From: Legionellaceae bacterium
Lineage (GTDB): Bacteria > Pseudomonadota > Gammaproteobacteria > Legionellales > Legionellaceae
Assembly: GCA_029212465.1 (NCBI GenBank)
Contig: JARGNV010000021.1
Span: 1-33,418 of the forward strand
DNA length: 33,418 nt
Direction: 5' to 3'
The position numbers were made by a program, and so were the translations under genes. The notes under the pieces are model-generated. The model was not told where the DNA came from. It did not search any database and was given only the letters and a program-made list of their open reading frames with translations. This document shows positions 8,344-15,909 of this stretch, piece by piece. Every line of letters begins with the position of its first letter. The first letter of the stretch is position 1.

Positions 8344-10698
8344 ATGTTCCCTTTTCCCAAATCTGACATATCTGTCAGACTAAACCCTGTGACTCAGTCA
8401 ATACGCGCATTGAGTGCGAGCGTCGAGGTATCCAAACAGCTTCAATTGATAAGTTACTTGTTGAGCTTCACGCAAGATTCCTCGAATAAATTTTTCTTTT
8501 GTAATGCACAAAATATCGAGCAATTAACAGCTGCTTTAAAAAAGGCAGAAGATGTGACCTTGAAAATAGCGATTTTAAAGCTCTTCTCAGAGGTGACAAA
8601 ATTAGACGAAAGTCAGCGTTTCATGTATGGAGGCGTTAAAGAGATAGTAGCGTTATTACCACAGATACAAAACAATGAAGCACTCAGGTATGCGGTGAGG
8701 ATTTTAAGCAACCTTTCAGCGGTTGATGAAAGTAGTGAATATCTAGAAACACTTGGGGTAATCGATGCGCTATTTGAGATTTTACAACGGCCCGAAGCAA
8801 CCACCACAGTACAGCGTGAGGCATCACTATGCCTGGTTAATTTGTCTTATGACACGCCGCGCCATAACGCACTTTGTAAACCACAACATCTCGCCGCATT
8901 GGTTGAAATGTTACATGTGACGGACAATGAAGTGCTCCGAACACAGCTCATGGAGGTACTAAGAAACTTATCACGGAATACAAAAGCGCATGCTGCAATT
9001 GCCGCAACGAACGGCATTGACAAAGTCGTTTCATCATGGCGCTTCATGGATAATGCATCTTTAACAAAAGCGCACCTCGCTGAGGTACTGTCTGTGCCAG
9101 CGCTTAAGATAAAATATATAGAGAGCATGTTAGATATATTGCATGAAGCGAGTGATGCGTCCCTAAAGCTATCTGTGGCAGAAGAGTTAACGTATATCGC
9201 GGTGATGGAGCAGGCTAGTTTTATTCAGCTGATTTCTCCAAGCATGATGAGGCGCTTTATAAGCGCATTTAATGCAGTAAATGACTTAGAAGCGCGAGAA
9301 TATTTACTAGAAACATGCATGCTTTTTGCAGCGCATCAGCGCTTTCATTATGCATTGATTCAAGCTGGTGCGCTTGAGGCTTTTATACCATTACTTGGCA
9401 TGGGAGATGAGGCGCTAGAAGTATCTGCCGCTCATATTTTAGTAAGCTTAGCTACTAATAGCACTACACATAAGCGTATGCACCGATGGAACGTAATGGC
9501 TGATTTAATGTCATTATTGGCGCGTGAACATTTGAGCGTACGCACAAAGCAATACGTACTTGAGCTTATGATGCATTTAGCAGAAAGCTATGAAAATTAT
9601 GTATTGCTTCAGCCAAGGGACAGAGAGGTTTTTCTACACATATGGGAAAATGCCGAAAATGCGGTTGTGGAAAAGTATGCATTAGAGGTTGTCCGCGCTT
9701 TACTTAAATGGCCTGAAAATTGTGGCACTATTTTCAGCGCACCAGGGGCTGAGAGATGGATTAAGCAGCTGAAAGCGCAAGGTATTGTTTTAGAAGAGCG
9801 ATATGATGCATTTAAGCAGATTGAATCAATTAAGGCCGAAAAAAATCCAGACGACTCACTTAGAGCAGAAAACATGGACGCACTACTCTTGTTTTTGGCC
9901 GCTGCGGACCCAGTGATTCAAAGTTTTGCGGCAGATGCATTATCCTATGTAGTATCAGACGCTCAAAATATAGCTTTGCTTGTTGCGACGGATAGATATA
10001 TTCAACAGTTGTTGGAGACATTAGAAAACGCCCAAAATGCATGGATTGAGCGTTCGGTAGCCTTTGTGCTGAGCCATTTGAGTGTTTGCGAGACAAACCG
10101 GACAGTGCTTTTAGATGCTGGTGTAAAAGATGCGTTTATTAAGCGGCAGTTTAAAACAAAAGACTTATTTACGCTACGCTATGTACTGGAGGGGTGGTCG
10201 AACATATTAACTTCCGAATACCAGTGCAACAAAAAAGAAGTGGCTCGCTTATTTTCGCTACTTAGCATTGAAGATGAGCCAGTAAAAACGCATGCGGCAA
10301 ACGTGTTATTAAAGCTGAGTACTGAAACGTGCAATTGTCAGATGATACTTGATTATGATGGGGTGCAACGTATATTTTTATACTTGAAGCAAATAACAGA
10401 TGTAAACATACGAAAGGATTTAATGTGTACGCTATTAAATATCACTGCAATGTCTAGGGGGCAGCGCTTTTTGTATGCTATGGGAGACAAAAAATATTTA
10501 TCTATTTTGTTAAAATCAGATGATGCTTATATGCAGCAAAGTGCTAACACACTCATAACAAGAATGAATCAACCATCTTTAACGGTACAAACGCTTGCAC
10601 CTCAAGTCGCCTCTTTCATAGAGGCAATGGCTACAAGTAGCGAAGCTGCAATGGCCGCTAGCAATAAAGGTGACCACTTACAAGTTAGCATGGGTTAA
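8344..10698 (+). CDS. Armadillo-repeat protein 2, putative effector
   Basis: A 784-residue helical-repeat protein. Clear Armadillo units include GVKEIVALLPQIQNNEALRY with AVRILSNLSAVDESSEYL, GVIDALFEILQRPEATTTVQ with REASLCLVNLSYDTPRHNAL, and ALVEMLHVTDNEVLRTQLME with VLRNLSRNTKAHAAI. The array is a likely protein-binding scaffold. It is a tandem paralogue of the preceding gene: GIVLEERYDAF here matches GVDLGERYAAW there, and the flanking blocks (KWPEN / EHPEN and DPVIQSFAADAL / DSVIQLYMARAI) line up. It has no signal peptide, membrane segment or enzyme motif. The ribosome site AAAGG precedes the ATG by 7 bases. A role in manipulating host trafficking or signalling is inferred only from the eukaryotic nature of the fold. 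Confidence 0.85.
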   Translation: MFPFPKSDISVRLNPVTQSIRALSASVEVSKQLQLISYLLSFTQDSSNKFFFCNAQNIEQLTAALKKAEDVTLKIAILKLFSEVTKLDESQRFMYGGVKEIVALLPQIQNNEALRYAVRILSNLSAVDESSEYLETLGVIDALFEILQRPEATTTVQREASLCLVNLSYDTPRHNALCKPQHLAALVEMLHVTDNEVLRTQLMEVLRNLSRNTKAHAAIAATNGIDKVVSSWRFMDNASLTKAHLAEVLSVPALKIKYIESMLDILHEASDASLKLSVAEELTYIAVMEQASFIQLISPSMMRRFISAFNAVNDLEAREYLLETCMLFAAHQRFHYALIQAGALEAFIPLLGMGDEALEVSAAHILVSLATNSTTHKRMHRWNVMADLMSLLAREHLSVRTKQYVLELMMHLAESYENYVLLQPRDREVFLHIWENAENAVVEKYALEVVRALLKWPENCGTIFSAPGAERWIKQLKAQGIVLEERYDAFKQIESIKAEKNPDDSLRAENMDALLLFLAAADPVIQSFAADALSYVVSDAQNIALLVATDRYIQQLLETLENAQNAWIERSVAFVLSHLSVCETNRTVLLDAGVKDAFIKRQFKTKDLFTLRYVLEGWSNILTSEYQCNKKEVARLFSLLSIEDEPVKTHAANVLLKLSTETCNCQMILDYDGVQRIFLYLKQITDVNIRKDLMCTLLNITAMSRGQRFLYAMGDKKYLSILLKSDDAYMQQSANTLITRMNQPSLTVQTLAPQVASFIEAMATSSEAAMAASNKGDHLQVSMG

Positions 10699-10768
10699 GT
10701 ATTCGGAACTCACGTTTAAGTAAGAGCGTGGAGTTGCAACAGAGGATGGTGCGCTCAGAGCATACTAT

Positions 10769-10793
10769 TATGGGGGCTGTTATTGCCCCCATA
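10769..10793. terminator. hairpin between convergent genes
   Basis: TATGGGGGC and GCCCCCATA form a perfect 9-bp GC-rich stem with a 7-base loop. It lies 2 bases beyond the stop codon of the minus-strand E2 gene and 70 bases beyond the plus-strand Armadillo gene. Neither side has a strong T-run, but the position fits a shared bidirectional terminator. Confidence 0.55.
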
Positions 10794-10795
10794 TA

Positions 10796-11902
10796 TTAGC
10801 GCAGTGATTCAATCACACAGCCTAAAAAGCGAGTTGCCTCGCCACCTGTGACCGCGCGGTGATCAAAACTTAAAGAAAGCGGCAGTGAGTGTGTTGAGCA
10901 CACTTGCCCTTGCTCACTCTTAACACCCTCATAAAGGCGCCCAACCGCAAGAATTGCAACACTTGGCGGCACAATAATAGGGCTTGCAAAGCGGCCCGCA
11001 AACTTTCCAAAATTAGACAGTGTAATGGTTGAACCTGTGAGTTTTTCAGCAGGCACGGTGCGGTTTTGAACGCTGATTTTAAAGTCGTTAATTTGTGCGC
11101 GTAAGTCAGTATCACTATGCGTTTCTGCATTGTGAATAACCGGCACAAACAAACCCTCTGCATTATCCATAGCAAGGCCTAGGTGGACTTCGTCAAAGCA
11201 TTTTCGAGCACCATGCTTTGTATCAAACCAAGCATTGAGTGCGGGCTCAGTTTTGGCTGCCTCACAAATGGCGCGAATGAGGCGCACGGTAATATCATCT
11301 TTGCCAACCCAGCGCGAGACATCAGCTTCGTCAAAAATGCTAACCGGCACAACAGTTTGGTGCGATTCGACCATGCTGTTTAGCATGGCACGGCGAACAC
11401 CACGCAAAGGCTCAAAGCCTTCAGGTGGTGTGGCTTGTTTTTCGGCTTCTTTTTCCACGTCTTCGAGTGTAATAAGGCCCGCTTCACCAGAACCTGTGAT
11501 AGTTTTTAAATCGAGCGATAACTTTTTAGCACGCAGGCGAGCGGCAGGTGTCGCTTTAGCGCGTGCATTGGGTTCAGCAGAGCCTATAATAAAATCATCT
11601 GCGAACTGCTCACTACTTTCTTCAAGTGTGCCAACAACCGTGCCTTTATCTTCAGCGCTTTTTGCAGCACCTGTAGCAAACGCTGCAAGTGGTTCGCCTG
11701 TTTTAATGATGTCGCCAGCTTTTCCAAAGAGCTTTTCAATGACACCTGATTGTGGACAAGGCACATCAACCACAGCTTTAGCGGTTTCCATCGAAACAAG
11801 CGGTTGGTCTAGTGTAACTTCATCCCCTTCTTTAACAAACCACTCGTGAATTTCTGCATCCGGTAAGCCTTCGCCTAAGTCGGGTAAGTTAAAAATCGTC
11901 AT
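10796..11902 (-). CDS. pdhC: dihydrolipoamide acyltransferase, E2 of a 2-oxoacid dehydrogenase
   Basis: E2 core of the complex encoded with the two upstream E1 genes. It passes the acyl group from lipoyl-lysine to CoA. Domains in order are one lipoyl domain (1-75) with the lipoylated Lys42 in METAKAVVDVP, a peripheral-subunit-binding domain (about 117-150, ATPAARLRAKKLSLDL), and the catalytic acyltransferase domain (about 165-368). The catalytic His348 is in LSFDHRAVTGGEATRF. The usual HxxxDG acid is replaced by Thr352 (DNA GTC ACA GGT); such replacements exist in the family but deserve attention. The length of 368 is short because there is a single lipoyl domain and short linkers. GGAG precedes the ATG by 5 bases, and the gene follows E1beta by 11 bases. 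PDH and branched-chain specificity cannot be separated with certainty. Confidence 0.9.
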   Translation of the reverse strand: MTIFNLPDLGEGLPDAEIHEWFVKEGDEVTLDQPLVSMETAKAVVDVPCPQSGVIEKLFGKAGDIIKTGEPLAAFATGAAKSAEDKGTVVGTLEESSEQFADDFIIGSAEPNARAKATPAARLRAKKLSLDLKTITGSGEAGLITLEDVEKEAEKQATPPEGFEPLRGVRRAMLNSMVESHQTVVPVSIFDEADVSRWVGKDDITVRLIRAICEAAKTEPALNAWFDTKHGARKCFDEVHLGLAMDNAEGLFVPVIHNAETHSDTDLRAQINDFKISVQNRTVPAEKLTGSTITLSNFGKFAGRFASPIIVPPSVAILAVGRLYEGVKSEQGQVCSTHSLPLSLSFDHRAVTGGEATRFLGCVIESLR

Positions 11903-11913
11903 AGTTACTCCAT

Positions 11914-12888
11914 TTATGCCAGAATATTGTGTACGCTTTGTTGAATACGTGCAACGCTCGGGAGGTAATGCTTTTCGAGTTGAAAGTAGGGCATTGTCAC
12001 ATCATAACCTGTGACACGTTGCACGGGTGCTAGTAAGGATGCTAAGCTTTGTTCCATAATTTGTGCAGAAATTTCAGCCCCAACACCACAGGTTTTGGCC
12101 GCTTCATGCACAATCACAGCGCGCCCCGTTTTTTCAACTGAATTTAAAATAGTATCTATATCGAGCGGTTTAATGCTTGCAACGTCAATCACTTCACATG
12201 AGATGTCCTCTGCCTCGAGTGCTCGGGCAGCTTGCAGGGTTTCGTGCATGCTTGCTCCCCAGCTAATAAGGGTAACGTCCTCACCCGTTTTTAGAGTAAA
12301 ACACTTACCAAGTGGGAGTGCTTCACCATTGTCAGGCACCGGCTGTTTAACCAAGCGATAAATGCGCTTTGGCTCCAAAAAAATAACCGGGTCTGGATTA
12401 CGCATGGCAGCCAGTAACAACCCATAAGCGCGTTTGGGGGAGGAGGGAATCACTACTTGAAGCCCTGGAATATGCGCAAACAATGCCTCAGTACTTTCAG
12501 AGTGGTGCTCGGGTGCATGAATGCCGCCACCAAAAGGCGCACGAAATACCAGTGGGCAGCTTAAGCGTCCACGGGTACGGTTACGCATGCGTGCTGCATG
12601 AGAAATAATTTGATTAAAAGCTGGGTAGATAAACCCCATAAACTGAAATTCAGCAACCGGCTTTAAGCCTTGCGTTGACATACCAATTGCAAGCCCTGCA
12701 ATCATTGATTCAGCAAGCGGCGAGTCAAAAACACGTTTTTCGCCAAAACGTTCTTGAAGCCCTGCTGTTGCACGAAACACACCACCGTTTTTCCCAACAT
12801 CCTCACCAAACACCACGACATTTTCATCGCTGTTAAGCTCATAGGCGAGCGCTTGGGTGACAGCTTCAAGGAGTGTAATATCCGACAT
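11914..12888 (-). CDS. pdhB: 2-oxoacid (pyruvate) dehydrogenase E1 beta subunit
   Basis: Transketolase-type beta subunit of a heterotetrameric E1. Family blocks visible are MSDITLLEAVTQAL, VVFGEDVGKNGGVFRATAGL, RVFDSPLAESMIAGLAIGMS, PVAEFQFMGFIYPAFNQI and the C-terminal VIVHEAAKTCGVGAEISAQI. The start is taken at ATG 12888, one base after the E1alpha stop, with GGAGG inside the E1alpha 3' end. A longer in-frame ORF back to 12960 would overlap E1alpha heavily and lacks family sequence. The length of 324 is normal for the family (about 325). It works with E1alpha to decarboxylate a 2-oxoacid with thiamine diphosphate. Confidence 0.92.
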   Translation of the reverse strand: MSDITLLEAVTQALAYELNSDENVVVFGEDVGKNGGVFRATAGLQERFGEKRVFDSPLAESMIAGLAIGMSTQGLKPVAEFQFMGFIYPAFNQIISHAARMRNRTRGRLSCPLVFRAPFGGGIHAPEHHSESTEALFAHIPGLQVVIPSSPKRAYGLLLAAMRNPDPVIFLEPKRIYRLVKQPVPDNGEALPLGKCFTLKTGEDVTLISWGASMHETLQAARALEAEDISCEVIDVASIKPLDIDTILNSVEKTGRAVIVHEAAKTCGVGAEISAQIMEQSLASLLAPVQRVTGYDVTMPYFQLEKHYLPSVARIQQSVHNILA

Positions 12889-12889
12889 C

Positions 12890-13957
12890 TTATTGTTCCT
12901 CCATGGCAATGGCCCGTTGCTCGGCAAGTTCAGGTGGTGTTTCGGCATAGTGATAATCAAACATGCTGGCTACTGGCTGAGGGGTGCGGCTTAGATATTC
13001 TTGTACAGCGACTTCAATATCTGCTTTAAGGCTTGTAACTAAGGCTTCTTCTTTTGCATCATTCCACCCGTGCTCTTTTTCTAGAAAACGTCTAAAGCGT
13101 GCAATGGGCTCACGTGTGTGTGCAACCTCAACTTGTGAGGCGGGTTGATAGCGTGCTGCATCATCGGCAGTTGTGTGATCTGACAGACGATAGGTCAAGG
13201 CTTCAACCAAGGTTGGGCCTTCGCCGCGTCGTGCTTTTTCAATGGCATTTCCAATTACATCGCGGGTTGCAAGTATGTCGTTTCCATCGACTTGCCCGCC
13301 TTCAAACCCTGCGGCAATTGCTTTTTGTGCGAGGGTTTCGCAACCGGTTTGCTGCTCAAGTGGCACAGAAATAGCCCACTGATTGTTATTGACGACAAAT
13401 ACAACGGGCAATTTCCAAGCTCCTGCTGCATTCAGTGCTTCATAAAAGTCACCTTCAGATGTGCCGCCGTCACCAAGACAAGCCAGTGCAACGCGTGCTT
13501 CATTACGATGTTTAAAAGCAAAAGCAACACCGGATGCATGTAGGCATTGAGATGCAATAGGCACACAAATGGGCATGTCTTTAGAGTGACAGTCAAATTG
13601 ACTGCCGCGCTCATCTCCTCCCCAGTAGCTCAAAATTTCAGACATTTTAACGCCACGCTGAAACTGTGCCGCGTAATCTCTGTAGTAGGGCACAAATATA
13701 TCTTCAGGTTTTAGGGCATGCCCAATAGCCGTCGAAACAGCCTCTTGTGTGTTAATAGGGGCATAGGTGCCCATTTGGCCTGTACGTTGCAGCGCAATGG
13801 CTTTTTTATCAAAAAGGCGTGTCTGCAGCATGGTTTTGTAGAGTTGAATGAGGGTGTCTGTCTCTGCAGCAAAGGCGGGAAGTTTTCCGGTTAGTTCACT
13901 GTTTTCATTCAATAACTGGAGATAAGAGACTTCAAAACGAGCAACTACGGTTGTCAC
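12890..13957 (-). CDS. pdhA: 2-oxoacid (pyruvate) dehydrogenase E1 alpha subunit
   Basis: First gene of the E1alpha-E1beta-E2 operon. The thiamine-diphosphate signature runs from GDG (162-164, in CLGDGGTSEGDFYEALNAAG) to NNN (190-192, VVFVVNNNQWAISVP). The substrate-side block GTYAPINTQEA and the loop YRLSDHTTADDAARY are also present. QEA near the N terminus and the overall pattern fit bacterial PdhA better than branched-chain E1alpha, while the SDHTTADD loop is of the type seen in both. At 355 residues it is of normal length. The start is GTG with AAGGA 9 bases upstream. No E3 (lipoamide dehydrogenase) gene is in the window, so E3 must be supplied from elsewhere. Confidence 0.92.
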   Translation of the reverse strand: MTTVVARFEVSYLQLLNENSELTGKLPAFAAETDTLIQLYKTMLQTRLFDKKAIALQRTGQMGTYAPINTQEAVSTAIGHALKPEDIFVPYYRDYAAQFQRGVKMSEILSYWGGDERGSQFDCHSKDMPICVPIASQCLHASGVAFAFKHRNEARVALACLGDGGTSEGDFYEALNAAGAWKLPVVFVVNNNQWAISVPLEQQTGCETLAQKAIAAGFEGGQVDGNDILATRDVIGNAIEKARRGEGPTLVEALTYRLSDHTTADDAARYQPASQVEVAHTREPIARFRRFLEKEHGWNDAKEEALVTSLKADIEVAVQEYLSRTPQPVASMFDYHYAETPPELAEQRAIAMEEQ

Positions 13958-14063
13958 AGCCCATGTCCTTATTAAGCGATTTGAATCGGGCTAGCATACC
14001 GGTAAATGCAATGAAAAACTAGAGTAGTACAAATGGACGAATAAAAGTTTTTAATTTTAGGCC

Positions 14064-14069
14064 TATAAT
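14064..14069 (+). promoter_or_regulatory. -10 element for the kinase-like gene
   Basis: A perfect TATAAT lies 35 bases before the start codon at 14099, in the divergent gap with pdhA. The -35 position reads ATAAAA and is weak. Downstream is an unusually strong ribosome site, AAGGAGG (14087-14093), 5 bases before ATG. Confidence 0.45.
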
Positions 14070-14098
14070 TAAGCAATAACTTAGAAAAGGAGGCTACT

Positions 14099-15286
14099 AT
14101 GTCAGCAGGAAAGGGGGAGACAACCTGGCTCCCCTGGGGTCAGGGTACCTTTAATTATGCATATGTGAATTCTGAAAGGACGGAAGTTTTAAAAATTCAG
14201 AAGCTCTCATCAAAACAGTTTAAAGAAGGCTCTGATGACGATAGCATGGACCTTTCAGTGGTGGATTTGCCTGAGCGCTCCGTGAGGTTGTGGAATCAGA
14301 TAAACCCCGGTTTGCAGCCCCCGGCGCGTTTAGAAAATTCAGTGCACGGTTTAGGCTGGGTTTGTCCTTTTGTGAAAGGAGACCAGGCTTCTGATAAAGA
14401 AATGAGTCAAGCGCTGCTTGATATTTTTAACAGAACGGGGCGCATCATTGTTGATGCAACAGCACCTGAAAACTTTATTAGAAGAGTTCCTGGTGGAGAA
14501 GTTTTCTGTATTGATATTGGTATGGCGCTACAAATGCAAAAAGCAGAAGAGGTGGTACTTTCAGGAGGGAGAACGCGCGCAAAAAGCGGGGTAAGCCTTG
14601 ATGCATGGAACGAGCTTTGTGCGGACTATAAACCTTTTTTAAAAAAGTGTAGTGGAAAGTATCCTGAAACAGTTGCAACCGTTAAAGCATTACTGTTTAT
14701 TCAGCAGGTGAGGCCTGATATTTTTGATGTTAGTTTTTTGGCGTCTAATAATGATTTAGTAGAACGCCTTGCGGAAGCCTATGACTTGCCTATTTTGGAG
14801 CGTTTGAGAGGAGAATGTCAAAGTACTTTAAATGATTTACAGGAAGCTATAGAGGACATAGTACCTGAAGAGGGCGCAGTAAAAGAAGATGCAATGCATA
14901 CTGAAAGTCGGCTGAAAGATGCAAAAGAAACGCTGTTACAGAAAAGGAGCATTAATTTAGATAATATTAAAGAAAGCTGTAAAGTTGAGTTAGAGCGATA
15001 TATCAATGACAGAGGAAGCATGAATGTAGGGAAAGGATTTACGCCGTCTATATATAGTCGGATTTTTAGAAATCAAGTGAGGCTAGAAAAGCAGGTTGAG
15101 TTGTGTCAGTCACTCATTAAAACGTTGGATAATGCCGAAGAGTACCAAGACTTGAAAGATTTATTTGAACCAATGAGAGATACGGTTTCAACTGGATTTT
15201 CAAATACGCTTAGTAAGTGCTGTTTAATCATCGATAATGCTGAGCAAGAAGACATAATGAAACCTTCTCCCTCAAGCGTAAGTTAA
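14099..15286 (+). CDS. kinase-fold-like protein, putative effector
   Basis: The N-terminal third reads like a protein kinase/aminoglycoside-phosphotransferase fold. There is a glycine-rich start WGQGTFNYAY (13-22), a lysine in VLKIQK (Lys32), a hinge-like WVCPFVKG (87-94), a catalytic-loop-like IIVDATAPENF (Asp119, Asn125) and a metal-binding DFG-like CIDIGMA (Asp139). The Asp-to-Asn spacing is one residue longer than in canonical loops, so it could be a variant or a pseudokinase. I recall similar PERSVRLWNQINP / VDA.AP.NF / DIGMAL patterns in Legionella proteins of unknown function. From about 230 onward it is helical and partly coiled-coil (EAIEDIVPEEG, LKDAKETLLQKRSINLDNI). The ATG has a very strong ribosome site. 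A small acidic-tailed protein follows 42 bases later. The enzyme activity is unproven. Confidence 0.8.
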   Translation: MSAGKGETTWLPWGQGTFNYAYVNSERTEVLKIQKLSSKQFKEGSDDDSMDLSVVDLPERSVRLWNQINPGLQPPARLENSVHGLGWVCPFVKGDQASDKEMSQALLDIFNRTGRIIVDATAPENFIRRVPGGEVFCIDIGMALQMQKAEEVVLSGGRTRAKSGVSLDAWNELCADYKPFLKKCSGKYPETVATVKALLFIQQVRPDIFDVSFLASNNDLVERLAEAYDLPILERLRGECQSTLNDLQEAIEDIVPEEGAVKEDAMHTESRLKDAKETLLQKRSINLDNIKESCKVELERYINDRGSMNVGKGFTPSIYSRIFRNQVRLEKQVELCQSLIKTLDNAEEYQDLKDLFEPMRDTVSTGFSNTLSKCCLIIDNAEQEDIMKPSPSSVS

Positions 15287-15328
15287 AGAGGGTGATATTT
15301 TTAAGGCGTTAGTATTAGGAGGAATGTC

Positions 15329-15781
15329 ATGACCTTGAATAGACCAAGAAATTGGGAGATGTGGGTAAAGGATTTAACAGCTATGTGCACACTTGAAAAT
15401 GATCATTTTGAGTATGACATATATTATAATTCGCTAGGTACTATGATAGAGAAAGCGCTCGAAGAAAGTAAACAATTTGGAACCGCTGACGGGCTTTTAT
15501 ACTTAACAGGCGAAGCAGCTCGGGCACCACTAGACTTTAATGGTAAATTTGATCAGAAGCAAAAAATAGATGAGCGGTATGAGCGGTTTCTTGAGCAGAA
15601 TAAGTCAGTCTTTGAAGTGATAGCAAAATTAACAACACCACCGAATACCCCTGACTCTGCCTCAGATGATGGCATGGAAGCCCCTCATGCATCTGCAAAA
15701 GACTTTCGAGAGGTGTTGAAACAAATAGGTTCGAGTGATGATGTTAATAATGAAGAAGAGGAAGGTCACAAGTATCAATAA
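15329..15781 (+). CDS. small protein with E-block-like C terminus, putative effector
   Basis: I do not recognise this 150-residue protein. It is hydrophilic and mostly helical, with no signal peptide, and has a low-complexity linker (TTPPNTPDSASDDGMEAPHA). It ends in DDVNNEEEEGHKYQ. Glutamate clusters close to the C terminus (the E-block) are a described feature of many Legionella Dot/Icm substrates, so secretion through that route is plausible. The ribosome site AGGAGG lies 6 bases before ATG. It sits 42 bases after the kinase-like gene and before a strong hairpin, so the two genes look like one transcription unit. Confidence 0.75.
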   Translation: MTLNRPRNWEMWVKDLTAMCTLENDHFEYDIYYNSLGTMIEKALEESKQFGTADGLLYLTGEAARAPLDFNGKFDQKQKIDERYERFLEQNKSVFEVIAKLTTPPNTPDSASDDGMEAPHASAKDFREVLKQIGSSDDVNNEEEEGHKYQ

Positions 15782-15799
15782 CCTGAGTTATGGATAATC

Positions 15800-15847
15800 A
15801 AAAATCAATGGGGTCAGGTTCAATCGAACCTGACCCCATTGATTTTT
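15800..15847. repeat. GGGTCAGG palindrome, likely terminator
   Basis: Perfect 22-bp arms (AAAAATCAATGGGG then TCAGGTTC, and the complement) flank a 4-base loop AATC. The right arm ends in TTTTT, giving an intrinsic terminator on the plus strand for the two-gene unit ending at 15781; the mirror A-run gives the same on the minus strand. The core GGGTCAGGTT is shared with 102-117 and 923-952, so this is both a dispersed REP-like element and a working terminator shape. Confidence 0.8.
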
Positions 15848-15850
15848 CAG

Positions 15851-15879
15851 TTGTCTGTATACTGTATTTACAGTAGACT
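15851..15879 (+). promoter_or_regulatory. candidate promoter with overlapping palindrome upstream of the ketosynthase
   Basis: TTGTCT (15851-15856) and TAGACT (15874-15879) are 17 bases apart. A perfect interrupted palindrome TACTGTA-TT-TACAGTA (15860-15875) occupies the spacer and touches the -10. That position suits an operator bound by a dimeric repressor. Confidence 0.35.
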
Positions 15880-15909
15880 GAACGACAGTTTTTTGAGACC
15901 AACAGAGTT

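Noticed and set aside
11235-11849. 204-residue plus-strand ORF opposite the E2 gene
   Set aside because: Serine-rich low-quality translation antisense to a gene with full family motifs; no ribosome site.
12889-12960. upstream extension of E1 beta
   Set aside because: It would overlap 70 bases of E1alpha and adds sequence not found in the family, whereas ATG 12888 abuts the E1alpha stop with GGAGG upstream.
15855-15875. LexA-type SOS box upstream of the ketosynthase
   Set aside because: CTGT and ACAG are present, but the spacings are 4 and 11 bases rather than the 8 required by the gammaproteobacterial LexA box; kept only as an unnamed palindrome.
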